Below are positions 39,815 through 54,160 of a stretch of DNA of 64,000 nt, piece after piece. Every line of letters starts with the position of its first letter. The stretch's first letter is position 1. The DNA lies in assembly GCF_050948175.1 (NCBI RefSeq), contig NC_135195.1, positions 11,622,001 to 11,686,000 of the forward strand, read 5' to 3'. Under the pieces are notes generated by a model, which worked only from the letters and a program-made list of their open reading frames with translations, ran no database searches and was not told the DNA's origin. Origin of the DNA: Xylocopa sonorina (lineage: Eukaryota; Arthropoda; Insecta; Hymenoptera; Apidae). The position numbers and the translations under genes were made by a program.

Positions 39815-40649
39815 TCCATTCCCGTTTCTGCAGCCCTTACGAGATTGCTTTCGCGCTTTTAATGAAAGTTCACGAGGAGTGCAGGGAAAATTGTGTCATT
39901 CAATGGCGATGACAATTGATCCTTCGATGTTACCACTGCGCTGTGCAAACGTATGGGGCGTGAAAAGTGAGTTCAAGTTACTGGAGTCACTTGGTGCAAT
40001 TGTTTCGCAATCGTTCACGGTCAAATCTGTCCCTGTGAAGGCAAGAAGTGGAATACTTCGTCGAAACGAATGTATTTAGCAGCGATCGAGGAGTATTTTT
40101 AGTCGCCAGGTGTATTTTTAGGGTTCTTCTCGCGCGTACAAAGTTATCCACCCGTGTGCGCGTTGGGGCTCGCCGCGTCGAACACCGTGGAACAAACTTC
40201 GCCTGGAAGGGTAGGCGGAACTTTTTATTTCGCGTCTATTAATAAAGCGGAAGGATCGAGAAGAGACTCGCGATACCGCTCGACCACCCCCGCGTCAGTC
40301 TTTCCCGTCTTCCGTCGATTTACATCGGTTACGCGATCCGTAACGAAATTAATTGTATCAGTCGCGCGTACGACAGGCCATGGACGATCGAAACGGCGAG
40401 AGAGAAATAGAGGGGGTGCGAGGACGAGCGTTTAATTATCGGATTGCTAGACTGACTCGATTACCGTATGCTCGATCATTTTCTCCCCTGCCGCGGCGAT
40501 AATCGTTAATGTAATGTAATAACGGGGAAAAAATCAGGCGGAAGCGCGTGAATCAAACCCCGGGAGAAGCATCATACACTCCGGCTCGTATTAATAATAG
40601 CGTGTAGGTATGATAACGCGTTGGCCGTTCGCTGAATGGAAGTCATTAT

Positions 40650-43250
40650 CATAGATAACTCGCACCCTTCGCGCCGTTTCGTCGCCCTCTTTCCCTTCTT
40701 GGTGGCTTTATATTAGATGTATAGAAAAGCGGATAAATACTAGCGTTAGGATCATTTTCTTTACAGACTTCAAATGTGTATTAAAAATAACTGGAAGTAT
40801 TGTATTCATATAGTTACGAAAGAGGGAGTAATATAAGGGAGAGGATTTTGTGCACATTTTATGATAGATATTAATTAGTTCTAGATTTACATATTTTAGG
40901 AATGCTGTTACTGCAAATTGGCTAAACTGTTCGAATATTTATGAGCGATAGTGTAGGTATATATAAAACATCCCTCGACCACCCTTTTTCTCTCGCTCTA
41001 CTTGTTGGCGCCTAATGAATTTATATAATCGAGTTTACATAAGTTTTATTTATAGTTGCTGTGCATTCGACGATTATGCAAAGTGACGTGTGTATTAGTT
41101 AAATTTTGTCACCATAGTTTTTATAATAAAAGTAGGAGAGTTTTTGTATTTGAAGTGATGATTGAAGGAGTGAGAATATGATAGTAGGGTGGTTATGATT
41201 CTAGGAATTGATGTGGATGACAATGTTTTTTTATTTAAGTAAAGTTTGATCGATTGGTGCGTGTATATCGAAATTCAATTTGTAAGATATAATTGAATAC
41301 GGTTGTTGATTTATAACTTGTGAAGTTTAGTTGCTGTATCTGAATCGTGCTGCCATCCGACAGACGTGTCTCACACTGTTTCTGAGTTTCTAACTCGAAA
41401 TTCATGGTCATTTTTCATTTTTAGGAAGTTAGAACAGTATAGGATTCATGCGACACAGTTTTATTACAATTACTCATTTTTTAAATTAAATATTTTTGCG
41501 ATTGTAATTTGAATTACGTTTTCGCTAATACCGATTGCCCATAAAGTAGTTTGATCAATAAATGGGAACAGAATAGATCTGCCATCTCATGGTAGATCTA
41601 CGATATACTGTTTTACCGATGTAGAAAAGTTAAAATTGATCGTAACACAAGCATGAACCACGTATAAGATAGATTACTCATCGAATGCATTTTTATAGCC
41701 GGAAATGCGAGTTTGCAGACTACCCCTTTAGAAAGGAACGGAGAGTGTCCGGTTTAAATTGATTGGAATCGAAATTGGTGGGTGTGATCGTAATTTTGAG
41801 ATCTGTATGATACAGGTGCTATCAAGATCTATAACATAGTATCTACAGATAGAATCTTTTATAAAATATTATCAATTTTAATTACTTTCGTTAGATGTAC
41901 TCGGTAATTCTATATAAGGATCATATGATCTAACAAAGTGATTTCATAATAGATTTCTCATAATTTTAAAAGTATCTCGAAATTGCGACTGTGAAGAAGA
42001 GTTATTTTTTAGTTCATTACAAAGTTCCAAAATCCCGTTTCCCTCACATAACGATATTTAATAATTACCGTCGAAAATACCATTTGTTTGTGTGCAGGTA
42101 CGTTATATCGTGCAAATGACACAGCTCAATGATCGTTAAAGGCGTCGAAATTATTTTACCGTGTTCCGTACGTGTAAAAAGCTACAAAGGACGATATTCC
42201 AGAAAATTATTATATATTCGTAATTAGTAAGAACTGGCAATAACAATGCTTAACAATTATCCGCAACCCCATATCACTTTATTTCGGCATTGTAACCGAT
42301 TGCAGTGGAGGCAACTTTATTACACGTTGCTTAATATTTTTATTACTTTTGCCTCTATTGGATACTGTAAAATATATTTTGAATGCACAGAAATTTATAG
42401 TGTTAATTTATAAATTCATTACACAAAATGCAGCGAGCTTATATTAAATTATCACACCCTGAGACTTGCAGAGTTGAATTAACGAGTTCTGTAACAATTT
42501 TATTACAGAAACTGATATTTTAAGGCATGTACTGCTAGTATGACAGGACGCGCGTAACTATAATTTAAAAATATAGTGAAAAAGCTTTTAATTTGAAACT
42601 ATATCATACCTGCAATAGGTAATGTGCAATTTTTTAAATAAAGGTATAACAATATATCGAACGTTGGTATACTCCTGTTGAACTTAAAATTGTGCTTGCG
42701 ATGAAAATAACGCACACAAATCTTTGAATTTTTCATCAATAGTTATTACCAGTTGTAGATAAATATTGATTTGAGCGTATAGGGTGTTTCTGCTTTCGCC
42801 ATATTCCGAATGGGCGCGTAACTACGAAATACATGACCAGATAATGGTACACTTTTTGTTTTTTGAAATTTGAATGAACTGGATTTAGGGATATAAGAAA
42901 TGTAATAGTGCTGGACGAGAAATTGGTCGTTAGCTCTTCCATCAAGAATCAAAGAGAACTTCAATAAATAGTTTAATCCACGTTTATCTCATAGAAATTT
43001 ATATAAGTTTTAGTTATATAAGATGAACCGTATATGGGTTTATAAAAATCACTTGATAAGAGTTATGTCGTCAATTTTACTTATATAAGATGTATTTGTA
43101 CATGCAATTGTTTAATCAGTTTGTTAAAAACCCGATCAATTCTTATCTCTAATTGCACGGGTTCAAAGTAGCCCCGATAGATCGAAGGCATACCTTAAAT
43201 TTCATCGATCCTCCAAAGATCTCTTCTACATCGTCATTTTTACGACAACT
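40650..43250. other. AT-rich block, no gene seen
   Basis: Composition drops abruptly from CpG-rich to AT-rich near 40,650 and stays so to about 43,250. Stops are dense in all frames and only two overlapping minus-strand frames of about 70 codons exist (42,736-42,964), with no recognisable content. It could be an AT-rich intergenic island, intronic DNA or a decayed transposable element; I see no terminal repeats to favour the last. Confidence 0.65.
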
Positions 43251-43481
43251 GTAACAAAAAGTAAATCGCCTATCATTGCTCGATATTTTCCACGCAAGCT
43301 AGGCTAGAATAAAATTGATGCAGGTCCAATTGGCCCGAATTATTCGCGGCACAACACCCGGCTCGATCTGTTAAACCGATTAGCGTTAACTTGAGTAGCT
43401 ACCAAATTGACGGCTGGCAATTTTCCGTGCGAATTTACTTCCTGACGAAAATAGGCGGGAGTTAAGCGGGCGAACAGCTTA

Positions 43482-43511
43482 AAATTAGATTAAACATCGC
43501 CAATCTAATTT
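43482..43511. other. Perfect 10-bp stem-loop
   Basis: AAATTAGATT at 43,482-43,491 is the exact reverse complement of AATCTAATTT at 43,502-43,511, with a 10-base loop. It lies in gene-free DNA at the edge of the AT-rich block. The arms contain TAAT-type homeodomain cores, so a paired binding site is one possible reading. Confidence 0.65.
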
Positions 43512-46500
43512 GCCAACCTATAAAACCAGGAATACCAGAGGCCAACGGTATCGGGTCTCAATTCGACTGGTCCTACGAAGAACCGGTCATTTAATTTCAA
43601 AGTTAAAGGAGCACGTCATAAAGTTTCGCAGGCTAGAATTGCTGGCGAATTATCGTCTTTATAACTGCATCCGTTTCAATGAAATAACAGACGCGCACTT
43701 CCTACAAGGAACTTCCTTCCCAAAACCGATTAACCCTTCTTTCGCGTTGCTCCGCATTTCTTGGCGAAAAAAAAATTCCGTGTCCGTTCGACTCGTACTT
43801 TGTATTTCTATGTTGCGTCCTTTCTGTCCTTTTTAAATTTAAATACCCAAGTATTTCCAATCTACTCCACTTAAAGCGCAAATACCTACGCGTGAATCTT
43901 ATAATGGCGGGGTCTGAATGTTCGCGCGGAACGAGAGCCGCGAAAAGAAACGCGAGTTCATTGTTCGTCGAACGGACGACTCGTGTCGTTAATCAAATGA
44001 ACGTCCTTCGGATAAAAGCGTTCGGCGCCGTACAAAGGGAAACGGTAATCGTTAATTCAGTAGAAAACGATTCGAGCGTCTGGGGGCTATATTTACGCGG
44101 TCTATAGGTTGCGGTCGCGCTCTTCGAAGACGGGGGTGCCTTCCCGGAATCGATACGGTTCTTCTTAGAAAAGTGGCTGAAATTCCTTGACACGCGCTAC
44201 TTTGACGAATCAAGTATTTATGGGGGACGTCGAACGCCGATTGTCCGTCGCTTTTTATTTGACAGACGCTGTAGATACGCTCGCGGCGACCCGCTTCGTT
44301 CGAAAGCGCCGATTCTCACGCGAATCGATCGATCGTTCATACACGGCTATCGAAAATTGCCAGGACGATGTTTGCCAACCTGATAATGAATACCAAAGGA
44401 AGCTCTCGATCCGTTTGGCCTCGTTGCTTTAATTATCCTTGCTCTTTATTTTCGTACGACTACCCTGAAAAGATGTTATCTTATATAGTAGTTTTTTTGT
44501 AACCAAATCAAAAATCATGCTAATAAAAATTGAATTAAGATCGGAAATTAAAGAGACACGTATTCAAAAATTGGCGCAGCGTTGTACAGGATGGAAATTG
44601 ACAAAGCGTGCTCGCATCCCTCTTTCAGATATCGCGCGCGGCGCACAGCCGGTGAATTCCTATGCAAGCAATCGATACATGTTTATTTACGAGGCGTGCA
44701 GCGGCTGAATGGAACGATCGATTCTCCCGCGGAGATACATTTGATGCTGTTACGGTTGCTCTTAATGCCTTATAATGGAATCGATGTACATACTTACGCG
44801 TACGTGAAGGGAGTTTCATATCCATCCACGGAACGCCCCTTTCGCCGTTTAACGCGTATAAATCGCGCGTGAACAGCCAGCTCCGCTGGATAATGTTCGA
44901 TTTCCTTTCAGGAAACGAAATTATTGCTCGAAACTCGCGCGTGCCACGCCGACTCGACCGTGTCGCGCGCATAAGCTTTCGAATAACAGAAAGCGTTCCG
45001 AATGGATTCGTATAGAATAACAAGAATTATCCCATTCCACTGACTTAGTACATTTTGATCCTGCTGAACCATCAGAGAAAGGAAAATACCTTGCGAGGAA
45101 CTAAAATGGAGAATAATAATTGATACGACACCCTGGTTGAGACGATCGACGAAGTCAAACGATTCGAGCAGATGTCGCGTCTCAGCGTACCTCCGCTTCC
45201 CGCCAATCTCGCATCCGGCAAAATTAGCCAACTGGCGTGCAATCAGCCCTGAGACGCAGACACTTCGCTACTTCGAAACGCAGGGAGGAAGAAGCGGCCG
45301 CGTTTAGCCGAGCGTTCATCCCCTCGCGTCGATGGAAATAAATACATTTCCGATATTCCCCGGCTGCTGGTATCCCACTTTATTAAGAGGCGGCCATTTA
45401 ATAATCGGTTGATGAAAACTTGAGAAGAATCCCCGGTCGAATCGTCAGGATTAATAACGGTCGATATGTATCCGGATTCCCGTTGGAGGCTACCCGTGAC
45501 GCGGTGGAACGAGAAGAGGGTGGCGGCGTCGGAGGGAGAAGAATGGCGGCCGGGCCAGTCGGCGGAGAAGCCACTCAGAAAGTAATTTGCTCGATGCTCG
45601 GGCGAGCACGGAGTAGTAGACCATGTAGAAGCCGTCGGGATACGTTCATATAGATGAAGAAAAAGGAGGAAACACAGTGGCGAGGGGGTGGTTCGCGCGT
45701 GGTGGAATAGAAAGATTGCCGTGGAGACAGAGACGCGCGAGGGGGTGGCTGAGGGTGGTAGCGGTGAACGGTAGTCGAGGAAAATCGTACACGCGTGGAC
45801 GGGGTGGAAAGAAAATCGGTGGCTGCCCCTCTCGACGGGGGTGGAGAATGCAAAATGGCTTTATAGAACGGGCCGATAAAAGGACCGCCGCCTCGCTACC
45901 TTTCGTTCGCCTCTCTCCTTCTTGTATAACGCCTTCATTTCCAAAGTAAATGAGGACGTGGCCTCCGCTGAACGCGCCGCTGCGAAAACATAAACGGCGG
46001 GCGCGCGGGGCGATAAAAGGGAAACGAATCGACGACGAGGAAGCTGCGCGGCTCGAGGAAGGCTGGAAAAGAGCTCGCCACCCCTTTGGGCTTTGTCGCG
46101 CGGCCCTGGCTCATCGAGAGAACGAAACGGGAACGAAACGACCGACGAGGAGGTCTCCCGGCTCGCTCCAGACGCTCCTTCGCCCTTTGTATCGGTTGGC
46201 GTTTCGTTTTATTGAATCGGGAATGACGCGGTTCGAGGGTCGACGACGAGGGGGGTGAACTCGGGTAGTTAAAACGTGACCCCGGGTTCGCGGTGGCCAG
46301 TTGACCGGCTGGCTGTCGTTTTTTATCGATCGCTGGCTGCCACGACGACACGACGCTTTATTATACTCCATTACAGTGGTAGCGGAGCAATTCCCGATCG
46401 CTCGAAACGTATCGCGTGTCGCCTCGATCCGTGCGACGATAACGGCCGACAGGCGGAAACAAAAGTGGCGCGAGCGAATAAAGAGGAGACCTGTAGAGTG

Positions 46501-49500
46501 TTAGAACGCTGAAACGGGGATTGAAAGAAACGTTTACAATCCGTTGACAAAGGGGGCGAGAACGCACGCGTAGAGACGTTGAAAGGGAAAGGAAAAAAAA
46601 AAAACAAAAAGAAAGAAGGAAAAAATCGCGGAACGAAAAAGCAACGGGGAGACAAAGCCAACGAAAGGGAACGACGAAACGGGGGACGCGGCGCGTGGCG
46701 AGAGGAATTGTTTCCTCCAGCTGTTAATATTTTTACCGCGTGTCATATTGTCACGCGCCACCTCCACTTCCTCCCCTACTCCTCTTTTCCTCTGCCTTTT
46801 CGCTGAATATTAACCGTGGAAGTTTCAGCCCCGCGAACGTTCACCGTGGATCCAGGCGTCAGCCCGCGGTAGCGTCGCGTGCGTTGACATGCCGCCGGAA
46901 CCGCGTAATCTCGTTACGCCTCCTGAAACTTCGGTACCGTGGTATAATAAGGGGATATAAATGCAAATGAAAATTATGAAAATGAACGATTAACCAGTCA
47001 TTTCGAATAGAAAACTGCCGAACCGACTTCAAAGTTACCGCCCATTCTTCGTCGAGTCCTGCGCCTCTCTCGCCTGCTGTCGTGGTAACCTTATCCGCGT
47101 ACAATTTCGATGTACTTTGATGATGGATAATGAAACACGAAGAGCAGGCACGTTTTGCCTCGGTATCATCTAGTTCAATTCATCAGCAGAGCTATTACAG
47201 ACGGACGCGTGTGATTTTTGGACGTTACGAGTAGAAACGAGAATTAGAAGCACTAACGCGTTACGAGAGCAAGCAATGTGCTACGCAGGGTAAAACTGTT
47301 TAAAAATCGCTAGAAACAATCGAAGTATCGAAGACAGATAAATTCTAAGTACAAAAGTACCAACTATGCAAATATACCTTCTACATTTCGCTCGTTCAAA
47401 TAATCATTCTCCATTCCATTTTACCTTCGCGAGTCCACAGATCGTGTAAAATAACTTGGTTAGAAAAGCAGGATAATTACCGGCGGGCACTGTCCGCAGA
47501 CGGGAATCCCTCGCTGTCGAAACGAGCGCCAAATGTTTTCCCAGGCGTCGATCGCGAGAAAGGGTTCGGCTCCCGCGATGGCCACGCCGGCGATTACCTG
47601 TCATTCAGTTTTACCCGCGCGCAATCAGGGGTGGTTTTCCTCGCGCGCATATCACAGACGTACAACCGCGGAAAACCATCGAGGCTGCGAGGTTCTGTCA
47701 AGCGTTCGACAAACACGCGGCGTGTTTGCCGTCGTCTTACGGTAAAATTTGATTACTTGTCCCCTATTGTCCGCCGCTGAGCCTAGATTGACGCGAGTTC
47801 TTCCCTTGCCTCGACCCTTTCGTTCGACTTATGAAGAGCCCACGTGTTTACCGCGGATATACCTCGCAATCTTTCTTATCGATATAGAGTTGAACGCAAT
47901 TCGAGACCAATCGATCACGTATTGTTCGCGTTCTTTAACTTTGAAACGATCGTCGCTGCCCGAGTCTACCTCGAACAGTTTTCTAAGGGAAAATCTATTT
48001 CTCTAGAAGAGATCAACGTCGAATGCTATTCGGTTATTCTCATTTTTCGCCCTGCTTTGGCTTTCAGATTTGCTCGCGAGTGTTTGTAAATGGCGGCTGA
48101 CAAGGGTAGCTACGAAATGCGATGCAAATAACCAATATGCATGAAATTGGTAGAACCGGAACTGTCCCGCGCTGAAAGGAATAACCCCTTTTTTTTCGCA
48201 GGAATTGATCGGTGAATAGTGCGTCGAAATTTATTGCCCGCGGGGCAGACACGTCGCCATTCCGGTGTCCGCGCGGCAAATTCGAAAATCTATCAATGGA
48301 CGGCAGCACAAAAGCGACGGGGTTAATGGTTCCGCCGGAGAGTCCGCGGAAAGCAATGTTCCCCCTCGAATAAACGCTAGCCGTTCACTGGGTTATCTTA
48401 TTACCAGTGTCGTATGGTGGCTATTGGGGTTTGAAATGCAAATTTTAGTATTTCGTCGGTGAAATAGAACGACTTTCGTTCCTTTGATCGTGAAGCTGGT
48501 ATTATCGAATTCCAGCATTTTTACTATGCGATTCGAAATTAGTCTCTCGTGTTCACAAGACAATTTAGCTAAATTACGATGACACGACGAGGAATAAAAA
48601 AAGTTTGCTCCACATCAACGAATACTATTTCATCGCTCGTAGCGAGGTATCAAATATTTTCCACTGTCGTGCCTGATAAGATCTCGCGATTCGATAACGA
48701 AGCGTTACAATGATATTCTAACGGCACTTTCCACTTTCAGAACGTCACATGTTTGCTTAGAAATTTTAATCGTATTAATTAAATCGAACATTTCTTCAGC
48801 TCGTCCGCGCGCGATGAAAATCTGAGCGATTATCGATCTCCGATGGGAAGTTGTCGGCCTATCCCCGAATTCGAGCGTGATAAAAGGAACCTCGAGCGGG
48901 CGAAAGGCTGGCACGTGTGACCAACGGGTTCTCGAACCAGCCGGGCTATAGAAAAGCAATGAAAGATTGAACCGGATCGTTTTAATCTGTGGCCAGGAGC
49001 AGTGGTAACTGCCATCTTATTGGTCTCCCATATTGGCCTCCCCTGTGGCCGCGGTTAAAGCCTGAAACTTACGGCGAAACTCGTCGATCGATCGTCCTTT
49101 GTTCCTTACACCGAGATCCCGGTGGATTCTCCCCGTGCGGCGGGACACGGGGTTGCTTTGTTGCTCGCGCCGGGTCTCGCAATATCCCTGGAAAAATAAA
49201 CCATCGAGATCTTTCTTGATATAATCCCCCCCGCGCTTCTGAAACCGGAAGAGTTGCTCACTTTTATTCCCCATCAGCGTGCACTCGCTTACTTCTGTAA
49301 AACTTAAAGCGAGTCCAACCTCACCTTGGCATCCGCCAGTGGGGGTAGCGATCGGGGCTAGCTGAACTGGATGGAACGCGTATCCACTGAAATCCTCCCG
49401 CCCCCTTTTTTGCATTTTAATAAATCCTCATATACATATATACCGCGATACTGCACAAAGGAACTTCGATCGAATTCAGACACAATGCATAGCAATGCAC

Positions 49501-52500
49501 GCGTCTGGCCTGGAACGGCGTTTTCCTTAATGGAGGTCTTTTACGGGAAATGGAAGTTTGGCAAGCCGAAAGGGGTACGCTTCGAGTAATCAGAAATGGA
49601 ATTAATAGGGATACCCTTTGTGATTCATTGTTTACAAGTAGAGTAGAAAACAATTGACTTGTTTTGATGCGCTGAATAGTTTCCGATTGTTAGCTGATAC
49701 ATTGATAAGTATCTGTCGATAACGATATCAATATCGAAGTGTTTATTTGTTTGTAGACAAGTGCGGAAAAAACCAGCCATTGTTCGAGTCGACTCTAAAC
49801 TTTTTCTACGATAATGATTGAAACCAAGGCATTCCAAAGGTATTTTTATCGACATGCGATTAATTAAATTTCTCGTTCGCTTAGCAGCGAAGAGTGAGTT
49901 GCAATCTAAGTTTAATTATTCTCTATCCGGCGAATTCTACGCCGATTTGTATAACCATGAAACTAATTATACCATACGAACTATTTACTTATTCGAGTCA
50001 AATCTCTGCTCGATGAAATTCGAAGTGATAAGATAAACAATTCGGTTTTAATTTAAATGAGCGATCTTTATCGCGATTTGAAGCATGAAATATCGACTAT
50101 TTTACTATTATTCGATGCAAAATAGTGCTTTCAAGAAGGAAATTTTGCAATTTAATAACTACCAATAACAAAAATCGATGGAATCGAGTCTGAAACATTT
50201 TCCAGCGAGGTAACTGCATTCACCCCAACGGAACAGATATCTAAACAGAAAACAATATCCATTTAATTGAATAATTCCACGGGTAGTGAGCTCCCGAGTA
50301 CGCCAATTACGCGATCGTGTACAATCGGCGATCTAGAGGTAGCAGTGGCGAGAGAACGAGGTGGAAGTCATAGCAAGGTAAACATTGAAATTTCCGGGAT
50401 GACAAAACGAGCATACCAACCTGGAGCCGTTATGTACCCCCGGACATTGCAAGTTTCGCTGTTTTAATTAAACGGACCCGAGGAAAAGGTGTTCTCCGTC
50501 CAATTGGTAGTTCGCCACTAAGGAATGATTCGAATATGTACCTCGTTCTTACAGCGTGTGTTCTCCGGCTACGTTACGATCGAACTGGTAGCACGCGAAT
50601 AAAAAGAAACACGAACCTTCGCCCTTTATGGACCACGCGAATAAATACGATTACACGATAATAAAATAAAATTTACTCTTTATCGAACCTTAATATCACC
50701 GTTATTCTAAAGTACTTTCTTTTCTCTAGTCAATATCATCATCTTCGATTCACAGATGAAAAGTTACCATTAAAATCCTGTGACGAAAAGAATCACTGGT
50801 ATCAAGCAGCTTCGATAGGATCAGAGTGACCGCTCGTGGAAACGTAATAATGCCTGTTAACGGGTGCGTGTGTTTCTTTTGTTCGAGTTCGCTGGTAAAC
50901 AGCCATGGAAACGAAATGCCAATGGAATCGCGACGATGCGCGGCAGTCTTGCCGATGGATGCGGCCAAGGCTGAGGAGGACGTGTTCGCGACACAATAAA
51001 CCGTTCCACGGAAGGAGGAACGCAAGCTCTGGCGCCGTTATAACCGAAGACCAGCGTGCTGCTTCATTATGCGCCGCGACGTGGCAAAGTGCCAACCGCC
51101 CCTTTGACAAAGGGGGTGCGTTCTACCAGATTCACCGTCCCACCGTTCACCGCCGTGCCTCCTCGGCCTTTCGCCGTGACACGAGGCTGCTGTCCACCCT
51201 CTGACGCATGTCCTTCAGTTGCACGCCGCTGTGCCACGGAAGGCTACGGAAGAGAACACTCTTTCTCGTCTGTGCTTCGTCGCCCCTTTTTTATTGCGAT
51301 CTTTTAGCCGGTAAAATGAAAGTGTGGAGCCGTTGGTAGCAAATTTAAATAATATTCTTGGGCTCGCTACAAGATTTTCGTGAAGATCGAATCGTCGAAT
51401 CGGTTTTGTACGTTTTGATATATTCGGAAATTAAGGAAGTCGCTGGCAGCAGGTTTTTAGAGAGTATGATAATGAGTATGGCAAGCAGTTTAACTGTAAT
51501 GATTGGATAGAACTGCATGCAAAGTTATAAATGCACAATTCGAATCAATTGGAGTTTATACAATCGTTTATCAATATCATCGAGGCATTCTTCTTAATTA
51601 ACGCAATTGTCAAACACAGTAGCTTTTTATGGGGTTCGTGGGATCACGACCTGTGCAGGGTTAAGCGATACTAGCCGATACAGGTCGCAACGATAACACC
51701 AATCGGTTGTTTCCTGACATTTAACCGAATCAACCATAATTTACTCTTTGACCTGCTAATTATTGTTAGCGTTTATCAATCGAGGTTGTATAAGCGAACC
51801 AGTAGGCTGAAAAATTAGGCGTAACTATGCAGACAATCAAAGAGACACGTTTACTGGTGGAATAAAACACTGAAGCACCGTTTGCGAACGACTTGACGGC
51901 GAAATTGCCTTTTAAAGACGCGTGCAGCTTTGAGAATTTTAACTTTGACTGGCTTCAGTCGGACCTACCGGTGCGTTAATAATTTCTCTTCTTAAAAATG
52001 TGTTGTGGCTCGCGAATTCCGTTGAAAGCAGCGCGGCCATGAAGGCCAAGTTGCGCTTTAAAAGTTCCTCCGGATATTCAGCGGATGGTTTTCTTTGGGT
52101 CCGCGATATAATTTCGCTACGTGTCGTTTTATAATTTTAATCGTCCACTATGCATAAATTATTAATAGAGATCTTCGATCGAACAGGAACGACGGCGATT
52201 AGTTAATTCAACGACGACACGTGACGCGGATTCGCTGGCTTATGTGAACGTGTTTCCCGTGATAAGAGCAATTTTGATTGCACCCCGTGCGTACGATAAT
52301 CGGGAAATAAAGCCTGGCTTAATGCTATCTTCAAGTTCGATCGTTTGTATGTACAAGTGGCGTGCTGATACGTTCGACTCTCGTTACTTGGTACCTCGTT
52401 ATCGTGCCGCTTCTGCCACATATTGGTCAGTACGTCAGTTAATGGACGTGATATAACATCAGAAACTGCGAGGGACTCCACTTTAATTATTGTATCGGCT

Positions 52501-54076
52501 TCTGTGGAAGAGTTGGAGCGGATTAATTAAGTGCTTGATAATGAAAACGAGGCCGATTATATCATATTATGAATATACGGACTCATTATCACTTTAGCTT
52601 CCGTTGAACTTAGCAATTTATATTACTTCATGATATCGACATTTCATTCTCGAGTGCGACGAAAGTCAACGCAAGACGAGGAAAGAGTTACCCCTTTCCT
52701 CTTGCTCCATTTGGGGTGAAACGCACGCATTGTTTAGGAATGCGGTTCGTGCTGATTGTGGTTCCCAATGGATCGGTATCGAACAATGTTTTAGGATAGT
52801 GTCGAAGGGGGTGGCTTCATATGTCACTTTCCTTTAGTGCGAGAATACTTATCTTATCGTTTGCATACGATCAACTAATATGCCAAACATGTCGAAACTA
52901 AGTTAAGTGTGAAAATTCCTAGCTTCTTTTTTTTTACAATCCATTCCTCGACTCAAATAAAAAACATCCGTGGAAAAGCGGTAATAAAAGTAAATTGGAG
53001 AATATATAATAAATAATGTTCCACGGCTCTACGTATGAATACATCTGTGACACGTTCGTTTCCGACTATCCGACTCTTATCCAATACTTCCTTCTGGACG
53101 ATTGCAGGAAATTTACTCACGGCCAACGCTGGCGATACGTGTTTCAAGCGTGTGTTCATTGTACTTGCTAAGTATATTTTAATTATAAGATTATGCGTGA
53201 CTCGACTCGCGAAGATACTTATGCAAAGTCGCTCGCGTTTATAACGTATCCAACGCGATCATCCAATGGAAAGGCTACTCCGTGTCTGTCGAGGTATTAG
53301 AGCGGATATCAATCGGTATTTTGCAATCAGAAACCGAGAAACGCAACGGAGAACGAAAACAGCAGCGTCTGCTCGGCGTCCTGGTGGTAACAACAATTTC
53401 GTATCCGCCTACGTATCTTTTTAACCCAGATTTTACAACTTTGCCGCCAAATGTGTCGCAGAGATCAGCTGTCAAGGTACGTACTTCTTACTGACAAGAC
53501 TTTTCCGCGAAGTTTGCCACCCTACGTCCATTCTCGTCGCGATTATTCGTTTCGTTGTTTCATTTTCGAACGAAAGTGCGACAGTGTCGAGGAACTAGAA
53601 TATGAGAATGTTACGTTCAGTATAAAGTCCACGTATATATTATGCGTGGAGAAGAAGATATGACTTTTGATTAAGAAGACCGATAGATACATCGAAAGCA
53701 TACGTGTTGTCTGCTGCTACATCTAATTGTGTTGGTCATTGGAAGAGGTTGTACAACTAGTACATAACAAATAACATGCGTCATTGGAATTGTTACAATG
53801 TCAGTATCGAACGCGTTGAGATTTAAGATAGTTATCTGTCGCCTATAGAAAAATATTCGTAACAATTACGGTTTTAGAGCAAAAGACAAGAGGTTACTTT
53901 TGCGCCGGGACACAAGCGTTTCAAAACACTCGATGGAATAATAAAAAGTTGTTTGAACGTTATCGTAAATATCATCTCGTTGAAAAACACAGAGAAAATA
54001 TTCCGTCAACAATTTTATCAATATGTTCCGATAACATATGACCGTTAATTATATACGTACATCGAATATTACACGT
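43512..54076. other. Mixed-composition DNA without a recognisable gene
   Basis: CpG-rich and AT-rich stretches alternate. A purine tract lies at about 46,580-46,680. No frame shows a recognisable protein, and none resembles the GH1 family found downstream. The last kilobase before the GH1 array is AT-rich with dense stops and would contain the upstream regulatory DNA of the first GH1 gene. Confidence 0.55.
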
Positions 54077-54091
54077 ATATATATATATATG
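54077..54091. repeat. (TA)n run upstream of first GH1 gene
   Basis: A 15-base TA alternation about 70 bp before the start codon at 54,161. It could serve as a TATA-like element, but its spacing to a start site cannot be fixed from sequence, so I call it only as a repeat. Confidence 0.8.
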
Positions 54092-54160
54092 TATACATAT
54101 GTGTTACCTTGTACGGATGATAAATTAGGACTGTTAATGCATCGGTACTTCTGTGCAGAC

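Larger units (their letters stand above)
29580..40650. other. CpG-rich DNA without a recognisable gene
   Basis: No supportable gene is seen. Two long plus-strand frames (33,905-34,591, 228 codons; 34,668-35,312, 214 codons) were read and show no domain, biased Ser/Arg/Pro content and overlapping frames on the other strand, so I do not call them. The stretch holds microsatellites, a repeat-rich segment at 32,346-32,460, and a direct repeat near 29,766-29,866. Confidence 0.55.
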
